54,196 nucleotides of DNA, taken from Methanobacteriota archaeon. Its GTDB lineage: Archaea > Thermoplasmatota > Poseidoniia > Poseidoniales > Thalassarchaeaceae. Each line of letters opens with the position of its first letter. Position 1 is the stretch's first letter. The DNA lies in the NCBI GenBank assembly GCA_004195715.1, contig PSPX01000007.1:1-54196 (forward strand). The letters are read 5' to 3'. The notes under the pieces were generated by a model. The model was not told the DNA's origin. It did not search any database and worked only from the letters and a program-made list of their open reading frames with translations. Positions 48,857 to 54,196 of this stretch are shown one piece after another. Both the position numbers and the translations under genes were made by a program.

Positions 48857-50329
48857 ATGGCAGCCGAGTGGAGGGATTTTCTCGAGCCATCGGGCCCAGG
48901 CCGGATGCGCATCACGAAGCACGGCAGCATGCTCACCGACGCCATCCTGATAGCTGACGAGCAGCATATGGCGGAGCACTCTGACGACCGCTCTCCCACT
49001 CAACTTGTCAACACTGCCTGCCTGCCAGGAATCGTCGGTGAAGCCTGGGCAATGGCCGACTGGCACTTCGGCTACGGCTTCCCGATAGGAGGAGTAGTAG
49101 CGACCGACGTGAATTCTGGCGAGCAGGGCGGGGCGATATCTCCCGGAGGAGTCGGTTTCGACATCAATTGCGGAGTCAGGCTGTGCGCTACTGAGATGAC
49201 TCTGGAAGACGTTAATCCCAAGGCACTGGCCACGAGCCTTGCTAACTCGATTCCTGCCGGGGCCAGCCGCAAGGGAGGAGTCAGCCTGACTGCGAGCGAA
49301 ATCGAATCTGTTCTCTCGGACGGCGCAGGCGCCGCGGTCGACCTCGGATGGGGGGAGTCGCGGGATCTCGCAGCCATCGAGTCAAACGGTCGGTTAGAGA
49401 GCTCTGAGAGAGATGTCGGTGAACGCGCGCTCAAGCGGGGCTCGACAGCACTCGGTACCCTTGGGTCGGGCAACCACTTCGTCGAGCTACAGGTAGTAGA
49501 CAGGGTGGTCGACCAGAACGCTGCCTCTGCCTTCGGCCTCAGACAAGGACAGGTGACGGCCATGATTCACACCGGATCCAGAGGGCTCGGGCATCAGGTC
49601 TGCACCGAGCATGTGGCTGCGATAGAGTCGAATTATCGCAGAGATGGCGATGTCTGGCACTCGGAAGAATGGGGTATCAGCCTCGCGGACCGCCAGCTTG
49701 CAGCCGCCCCAATTCACAGCCGTGAGGGGGCGGCATACCTTGATGCAATGCAGGCTGCCGGTAACTACGCCTTCGCCAACCGCTCGGCTTTGACTCAGAG
49801 GTTGCGCGAGGTACTTCGCGAGCAGCACGGCCGGGATGGCGGGTTGGATGTCGTCTATGACGTGAGCCATAACATCGCCAAGATTGAGGAGCATCGCGTT
49901 CACGGTTCCTCCTGCACCTGCTGCGTGCATCGCAAGGGTGCCACCAGAGCGCTTGGGGGAGATCATCCCGAACTGGCTGCCGCATTCTCCGGAGTTGGAC
50001 AGCCAGTGCTGGTCCCAGGAGACATGGGGACTGCCTCATGGGTCCTTGCTGGGCCTACTTCAGGAGGCAATGACGCCTTCTCGTCTTCCTGTCACGGGGC
50101 AGGTCGCAGGCTCTCTCGCACTGCTGCGCGGAAGAGTGTCGACTCAAACGCCCTGATGGAATCGCTCGAGGCAAGCGGCATCCACGTTCGAGTCAAGACT
50201 CCGAACGTCCTATCCGAGGAGGCACCCGAGGCCTACAAGGACGTTGACGAAGTCATCCGCCTGACCAGTGAGGCTGGCCTAGCAAGGCCGGTGGCTCGAT
50301 TGAGGCCGATAGCGGTAATCAAGGGCTAA
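48857..50329 (+). CDS. rtcB: RNA-splicing ligase RtcB
   Basis: The protein is 490 residues from ATG 48857 (MAAEWRDFLEPSGPGRMRIT). It joins 2',3'-cyclic phosphate and 5'-OH ends, notably tRNA halves after intron removal. The metal-binding motif is GGVGFDINCGVRL (Cys, Mn ligand). GTLGSGNHFVELQ holds the Asn/His site, and MIHTGSRGLGHQV follows. The guanylylation site is VHRKGATRA (His, in CCVHRKGAT), next to PVLVPGDMGTASW. There is no intein. Archease, its activator, is encoded (frameshifted) at 39890-40338. The last four bases overlap the stop of the convergent gene. Confidence 0.95.
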   Translation: MAAEWRDFLEPSGPGRMRITKHGSMLTDAILIADEQHMAEHSDDRSPTQLVNTACLPGIVGEAWAMADWHFGYGFPIGGVVATDVNSGEQGGAISPGGVGFDINCGVRLCATEMTLEDVNPKALATSLANSIPAGASRKGGVSLTASEIESVLSDGAGAAVDLGWGESRDLAAIESNGRLESSERDVGERALKRGSTALGTLGSGNHFVELQVVDRVVDQNAASAFGLRQGQVTAMIHTGSRGLGHQVCTEHVAAIESNYRRDGDVWHSEEWGISLADRQLAAAPIHSREGAAYLDAMQAAGNYAFANRSALTQRLREVLREQHGRDGGLDVVYDVSHNIAKIEEHRVHGSSCTCCVHRKGATRALGGDHPELAAAFSGVGQPVLVPGDMGTASWVLAGPTSGGNDAFSSSCHGAGRRLSRTAARKSVDSNALMESLEASGIHVRVKTPNVLSEEAPEAYKDVDEVIRLTSEAGLARPVARLRPIAVIKG

Positions 50330-50823
50330 TCGGACTTGTCGCGGTAGTGAATCTCTATGATGTCGTTGTTGTGAATGACGCTGTTCTGGTACTCGTCATT
50401 CAACTCGCCATTCACGTACATCACCACCTCACTGTCCTCGTCGGCTACCTTGTAGAGTATCTGGTTCTCGTTAAAGGTCTCGCCCCAGATCTCAAAGAAG
50501 GCCCCAACGGGAGCATTCATCGGAGTTGGGGTCTCAATGTGGAGCTTGCCAGTCCCATCGTGGGTGTGGATTCCTCGCATGCCATCGCATTCGGAGTCGT
50601 CTATTCCTATGTTGGCTGCGATTGAGACCTCTGAGCCGTCGATGAATATACTCAGCGTTGCGTGGTCGTGCGAGACAATCTCGCTGTGGCCAGCTAGGCA
50701 GACATCGACAATCTCCCAGTCTGCGGGCTCATCGGTGAGAGTGCTTGGTGAGAATACAACTACTGCGACGAAGGCAGCGGTCATCAGTCCAGCACCTAGC
50801 AGGAGCATTGACTCCATATTCAT
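50326..50823 (-). CDS. Membrane-anchored protein with His-rich HDH / HTHD domain
   Basis: About 165 residues from ATG 50823 (MNMESMLLLGAGLMTAAFVA). One N-terminal membrane anchor (about 5-22) is followed by an extracytoplasmic domain. It has a Cys near the start (DVCLAGHSEIVSHDHATLSI) and a second in DDSECDGMRGIHTHDGTGKL, so a disulfide is possible. The HDH and HTHD motifs suggest a metal site. The pattern HTHD-G-T-G-K-LHIE-P with an upstream HDHxxLxI resembles a domain I know from bacterial membrane-anchored proteins, but it has no assigned function. The upstream Met at 50868 overlaps the glycosylase gene on the other strand. Confidence 0.7.
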   Translation of the reverse strand: MNMESMLLLGAGLMTAAFVAVVVFSPSTLTDEPADWEIVDVCLAGHSEIVSHDHATLSIFIDGSEVSIAANIGIDDSECDGMRGIHTHDGTGKLHIETPTPMNAPVGAFFEIWGETFNENQILYKVADEDSEVVMYVNGELNDEYQNSVIHNNDIIEIHYRDKSD

Positions 50824-50874
50824 GATACCCGGACATACGCATTCGTCTTGAACCATGAGGCTGTGCATCTCGGT

Positions 50875-51504
50875 ATGCAGAGGGTAGGAAAGGTTCCTGA
50901 GTACTGGAATGTTGCCAAGGTGGACCTGTCTGCCGCCGATTCAGTCCTAGCAGGGGTCATCGCGCGGAACGAAGAACCTGCCCTCTCCTCAAAGGAAGAT
51001 ATGTTCCTGACCCTAGTATCGTCCATCGTAAGCCAGCAGATTTCCACTGCCGCCGCGAAAACGGTCTGGAGCAGGTTCGAGGACCTAGTAGGAGATGTGA
51101 ATCCGAAGACGGTGCTGTCACACAGTCCCGCAGAGTTTCGCGGTTGCGGGCTGTCGGGGCGCAAGACGGAGTACATCCTCGGGATAGCCAAGGCTTGGCA
51201 GAGTGAGTACGCCGACAAGGACTGGGACGAGATGAGCGATGTTGAGGCGAAGGCGGCTCTGACTGGACTCAGAGGAGTAGGAGACTGGACAGCTGAGATG
51301 ATCCTGATCTTCACGTTGCTGAGGCCGGATGTCTTCCCGGTGGGCGACATAGGAGTGGTGCGGGCAGTTGAGCGGCTGTACGCGGAAGGTGGCAGCCTGA
51401 GTACTGATGAACTGCTCGCGAAGTCGCAGGACTGGAGACCATGGAGAACAGTAGCGACATGGTACCTGTGGCGTAGCATCGATCCCGAGCCGGTGCAGTA
51501 CTGA
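50875..51504 (+). CDS. DNA-3-methyladenine glycosylase-like protein (HhH-GPD, AlkA type)
   Basis: About 209 residues from ATG 50875 (MQRVGKVPEYWNVAKVDLSA); the open frame continues to a TTG at 50848. The helix-hairpin-helix is LTGLRGVGDWTAEMILIF. The catalytic Asp lies in VFPVGDIGVVRAV, and FLTLVSSIVSQQISTAAA is the typical first helix. The family excises alkylated bases from DNA in base-excision repair. No iron-sulfur cluster Cys motif, so not an endonuclease III/MutY type. It abuts the small coiled-coil gene on the other strand with no gap. Confidence 0.9.
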   Translation: MQRVGKVPEYWNVAKVDLSAADSVLAGVIARNEEPALSSKEDMFLTLVSSIVSQQISTAAAKTVWSRFEDLVGDVNPKTVLSHSPAEFRGCGLSGRKTEYILGIAKAWQSEYADKDWDEMSDVEAKAALTGLRGVGDWTAEMILIFTLLRPDVFPVGDIGVVRAVERLYAEGGSLSTDELLAKSQDWRPWRTVATWYLWRSIDPEPVQY

Positions 51505-51687
51505 CTACATGCAGTATCCGCGCTTCGGTTGATCAGGTATCGACGGGGCAGCCCCTGACTGAACTCCGTCCGCCTCTTCCATTATGATTGTGAGCAGTGT
51601 GTTGACGAGGGTCCTGAGCTCCTCGACCTCCTCTCTGAGATCATCGAAAGTACCGGCATCGCTGTCCTCAGGCATCGCGCATCCCAT
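51505..51687 (-). CDS. Small coiled-coil protein with repeat-flanked promoter
   Basis: About 60 residues from ATG 51687 (MGCAMPEDSDAGTFDDL). Heptad-like REEVEELRTLVNTLLTIIME forms one amphipathic coiled coil, and the C-terminus ends RGYCM. No other motif. ATG 51687 is preferred because it follows directly after an inverted repeat that sits where the transcript should begin (TATA at 51736-51731). The next Met (51675) is an alternative. The product might oligomerise and act on its own promoter, but this is a guess. Confidence 0.65.
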   Translation of the reverse strand: MGCAMPEDSDAGTFDDLREEVEELRTLVNTLLTIIMEEADGVQSGAAPSIPDQPKRGYCM

Positions 51688-51707
51688 CTGAGGAATCACT
51701 TCCTCAG
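51688..51707. repeat. Inverted repeat CTGAGGAA-TCAC-TTCCTCAG abutting the start codon
   Basis: Perfect 8-base arms with a 4-base spacer. It fills the space between the expected transcript start (about 51707) and ATG 51687. It could be an operator or a leader hairpin. Confidence 0.6.
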
Positions 51708-51722
51708 GCCGCGAACGGCGCA

Positions 51723-51751
51723 CTATGGCCTATAAACACGAGAGGCCATAG
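51723..51751. repeat. Inverted repeat CTATGGCCT ... AGGCCATAG around the TATA element
   Basis: Perfect 9-base arms (51723-51731 and 51743-51751) separated by 11 bases. The TATA element lies inside. It may instead be a hairpin after the surface-protein gene that stops at 51794, but it has no T-run. Confidence 0.65.
51731..51736 (-). promoter_or_regulatory. TATA element of the small coiled-coil gene
   Basis: TTTATA on the minus strand, centred about 26 bases from 51707. It lies inside the inverted repeat 51723-51751, so a protein on that repeat would block TBP. Confidence 0.5.
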
Positions 51752-51793
51752 ACTTGCAGCCGAGGCGGTTGGCGGAGTGAGATTGAATAGCCG

Positions 51794-54196
51794 TCACTCG
51801 GCTTTGTCATCCGCTTCTTCTTCCTCTCCTGGCTCCTCTTTCTCGTACTCCCACGCGTCTCCCTCGTAGTAGTTCTCGTCATCGTCCTCGTAGTAGTAGT
51901 CATCACTGTCGCGTCCTCTCAACATGGTCATGGCTATGCCTAGAACTACAACGACTAATACACCTCCAAGCAAGATCATCTGCGAGTCTTCGCCTCCTGA
52001 TTCGGTGGTAGGCGGTGGCTGTACGTTAATCCCTACAATCGCCTGATAGGGGTTGTCAAAGTCACCATCAATGATGAGATACAGGTTCGGTTGACCAGGT
52101 TGCCACGACTCCCATTGGAACTCGGCGTAGACGCTCGTGCTCTCAGCGGGCAATAGCAATACAATAGGCCCATCCCTAGCTGTGGAGAACGATTCTCTCC
52201 ACTGACCTCCATCGACCAGTTCGTAGAGTCCGACAGTGAACTCCCCATCTCTCTTTCCGGGATTCTCCCAGAATGTCTCGATAGAGAGAATCTCGCCCTG
52301 CACCGGAGTGTTGCCAGGGTTGATTACCGAGCGAGTATACTGCCCGAGGAACTCCATGATTCTCAGAGTGACCTGCCTCGGTGCTGACTCACTCCCTGAG
52401 CCGATAATCTGGTTACCAGACTTGTCCGTAGAGGTTATCCAGAACCAGAGATAGTCCCCGGATTCCACCTTCATGTCATTTAGCGGACTGAGATCCAGCG
52501 CCGACTGGTACACGTCGTTGGTGTCATCGTCGATAATCATGGTCATCTCACCGGTGGCCTCGGTCCCTGCAACTGGGGCGTTGGCTCTGACGTAGACCCA
52601 CGAAACCTGCAGCGGACCATCCATCATACCGATCTCGTCGACCATTGTCACGGTCACCGTGACATCTCCCAGCATGTCCGAATCCAATATCGTCAGAGAA
52701 GAATCTGGGTAATCTGCTATGTTGAACAGGGCCTGTGGTGCCTTGCTGTCGACTATAACGGAAGCATCGCTGTTGACTATAGACGAACCCAATCCTGGGA
52801 CGTTGAGGACACTAGTAGTGACTGTCATCTCGGGATTCAACGGCACCCTTGCAGGTAGGACCATGGATCCGGAGAAGGATCCGTCAGAATCCACTTCGAC
52901 CACAATGTCGACCTCCTGAGTGCCGTAGATGACTTCAATCTCGACTTGTAGGTCTTCGGGTATATCCGAAGCCTGTACCTGTGAGCCTGCGTAGTATATC
53001 GAGCCGTCCATCTGGAACTCATCCCCCTGTCGCAGGTACAGCGCATTACCGGTCGGCTCGATCTGAGGCGGAGTCAAATCGGACATGGTCTCCGGGACTG
53101 CCATGAACTTGTTATCGAGCTCCCATGTCAGTTCACCTATGTTGTTCTGGTAGGCGACAGTATTGAGGTCGTCCTCGATGCTGATACTCGGTTTGCATCC
53201 GAGTTGACCGTCCTCCCACGGGTAGTCCCACGAGAGTTCGAAGCCAAGACTGATCTGGGTGATGTCCGAAGTGATTTGAGATGATTGGGCACTAAGTGGT
53301 GAAACCATGCTGTCATCAGCGGTCCACAGTGTCCCTCTAGACGGGTCAAAGGTGAACTTGCCCAGATTGGACGGGCCGTCGCCGCACAGCATCACAGTGA
53401 TGTTATCGAGGGTGTGGATACCGTTGGCCTCTTCGACTTGGATAGTAAAGGTGTGCGGCTCCCCTGCGAGCAAGTAGCCAATCTCACGATCCAATTCGTA
53501 TCCAGATGAAATCAGGTTGGTCGGTTCGTCGGTGGCTACCACGACACTGGCCCATGCGTCAGCAGCACCGGGGCCCCCTCCGGTTCCTCCGTCCTGATAG
53601 GTGTGTCCAGCCCAGTCGGTGCCCTCGATGTAGAAGTGGACCATGCTGTTGAACGGCAGAGCGGAGAGGTCCAGCGAGGGGAACTGCACCTGCTGCTGGC
53701 CGGTCATCCCTGAGGTTAGAGGCATCTGCATAGACAAGTACTCGTCTTCATCGGCTACACCGTCCATATTCAGGTCGTCCACGGTCTCGCGCCAGTAGCG
53801 CAGCGTGATTATCTCGCCGCGGGCCTCTCCCTCGTCGATGGTGATGAATAATGCGAGTGGGTTGTCGGGTTCCCAAACCTTAGCGTGGGCCGGTTGCAGG
53901 CCGATATCGGTGTTGAGTTCCATAGGACCAGCGATGGGTGGGTTGGAATCGACTCTGACTATGACCTGAGGTGGAACCCCTGTCACATCCTCAACTCCTG
54001 TCGCCAATCCTGCTGGGCCAACAGAGAGCATCATCGGCGACAGGGATAACTCCGACAGCGATGCCGGAGGAGTAACAATTCCAGAGTACCCTCCTCCGTC
54101 TTCGGATGTCATTGCGAATAGGTTGCCCGATAGATTCAGGCCGACGGAATAGTCACCGGCGTCGGGGCGGGAACTGGTCGAGTCCTGGAAGCGGAC
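51794..54196 (-). CDS. Large anchored surface protein, N-terminus beyond window
   Basis: The frame is open from the right edge (801 codons in view, no stop) to TGA at 51794; the true start is outside. An internal Met at 54112 is not a convincing start, as sequence before it (DAGDYSVGLNLSGNL) reads as normal protein. The body is acidic beta-rich, with Ig-like segments (VTVTMVDEIGMMDGPLQVSW, WITSTDKSGNQIIGSG) and a CARDB-like domain near the end (INPGNTPVQGEILSIETFWE). A membrane segment (MILLGGVLVVVVLGIAMTML) is followed by a very acidic, Tyr-rich tail (YYYEDDDENYYEGD). No protease motif is in the visible part. Confidence 0.85.
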   Translation of the reverse strand, partial: VRFQDSTSSRPDAGDYSVGLNLSGNLFAMTSEDGGGYSGIVTPPASLSELSLSPMMLSVGPAGLATGVEDVTGVPPQVIVRVDSNPPIAGPMELNTDIGLQPAHAKVWEPDNPLALFITIDEGEARGEIITLRYWRETVDDLNMDGVADEDEYLSMQMPLTSGMTGQQQVQFPSLDLSALPFNSMVHFYIEGTDWAGHTYQDGGTGGGPGAADAWASVVVATDEPTNLISSGYELDREIGYLLAGEPHTFTIQVEEANGIHTLDNITVMLCGDGPSNLGKFTFDPSRGTLWTADDSMVSPLSAQSSQITSDITQISLGFELSWDYPWEDGQLGCKPSISIEDDLNTVAYQNNIGELTWELDNKFMAVPETMSDLTPPQIEPTGNALYLRQGDEFQMDGSIYYAGSQVQASDIPEDLQVEIEVIYGTQEVDIVVEVDSDGSFSGSMVLPARVPLNPEMTVTTSVLNVPGLGSSIVNSDASVIVDSKAPQALFNIADYPDSSLTILDSDMLGDVTVTVTMVDEIGMMDGPLQVSWVYVRANAPVAGTEATGEMTMIIDDDTNDVYQSALDLSPLNDMKVESGDYLWFWITSTDKSGNQIIGSGSESAPRQVTLRIMEFLGQYTRSVINPGNTPVQGEILSIETFWENPGKRDGEFTVGLYELVDGGQWRESFSTARDGPIVLLLPAESTSVYAEFQWESWQPGQPNLYLIIDGDFDNPYQAIVGINVQPPPTTESGGEDSQMILLGGVLVVVVLGIAMTMLRGRDSDDYYYEDDDENYYEGDAWEYEKEEPGEEEEADDKAE

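Noticed and set aside
1-54196. Mobile elements, integrases, prophage or attachment repeats
   Set aside because: No transposase, integrase or long repeat was found; tRNA 3' ends are not duplicated in the window as far as I can see.

Overview
The window reads as a gene-dense, mid-GC piece of an uncultured planktonic euryarchaeon, most likely Marine Group II (Candidatus Poseidoniales). The archaeal assignment rests on genes seen here: RNA polymerase subunit L, elongation factor aEF-1beta with its zinc-ribbon neighbour, Cbf5-type pseudouridine synthase with PUA domain, archaeal-type AlaRS and AsnRS, a GPN-loop GTPase, an Oxa1/EMC3-type DUF106 protein, a digeranylgeranylglyceryl-phosphate synthase-like UbiA enzyme, RtcB plus archease, and RNase P RNA. 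The Marine Group II assignment is inference. It rests on the many very large secreted proteins with an N-terminal signal and/or a C-terminal membrane anchor with charged tail, next to a fatty-acid/branched-chain acyl-CoA dehydrogenase and a 3-hydroxyacyl-CoA dehydrogenase, as expected of a protein- and lipid-degrading heterotroph.

Layout. 1-8.4 kb: 3-hydroxyacyl-CoA dehydrogenase (cut by the window edge), a huge secreted subtilisin-like protease split by a frameshift, tRNA-Gln and an acyl-CoA dehydrogenase. 8.4-14.1 kb: AsnRS, tRNA-Lys, ribose-5-phosphate isomerase, RNase P RNA and a first RND/MMPL-type exporter. 14.3-20 kb: a membrane-anchored thioredoxin-like protein coupled to a frameshifted VKOR-like protein (a disulfide-forming pair), a nucleotide-sugar epimerase, RlmE-like rRNA methyltransferase, a cupin, zinc ribbon + aEF-1beta, TruD and RpoL. 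20-27.4 kb: a second RND exporter, a DUF2240-like protein, a HEAT-repeat protein coupled to a small unknown protein, a DEAD-box helicase, a TusA-like protein, GTP cyclohydrolase II and tRNA-His. 27.4-36 kb: an anchored surface protein, a possible 38-residue gene, the Cbf5-Cmk-DUF106 cluster, an 875-codon proline-rich/DUF11-like/zinc-ribbon protein, and a GPN GTPase. 36-40.4 kb: ornithine carbamoyltransferase, UbiA-family enzyme, a two-gene winged-helix operon, tRNA-Glu, GMP reductase and a frameshifted archease. 40.4-54.2 kb: a secreted protein with about 25 calcium-type repeats, an internally duplicated unknown protein, an AlaA-like aminotransferase, AlaRS, RtcB, an anchored His-rich protein, a HhH-GPD DNA glycosylase, a small coiled-coil gene with striking inverted repeats, and another anchored surface protein cut by the right edge.

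Four tRNAs are present (Gln-TTG, Lys-CTT, His-GTG, Glu-CTC), all with encoded CCA. Genes are packed tightly; several convergent neighbours have abutting or overlapping stop codons, and no stretch above about 300 bases lacks a gene. I see no insertion sequence, prophage, integrase or CRISPR array. Three genes (protease, VKOR, archease) are each broken by what looks like a single-base frameshift, so either the sequence carries a few indel errors or these are real lesions. The most unexplained items are the 875-codon protein that combines surface-type repeats with a cytosolic-type zinc ribbon beside the DUF106 insertase gene, the duplicated 370-residue protein, and the nested inverted repeats around the promoter at 51.7 kb.
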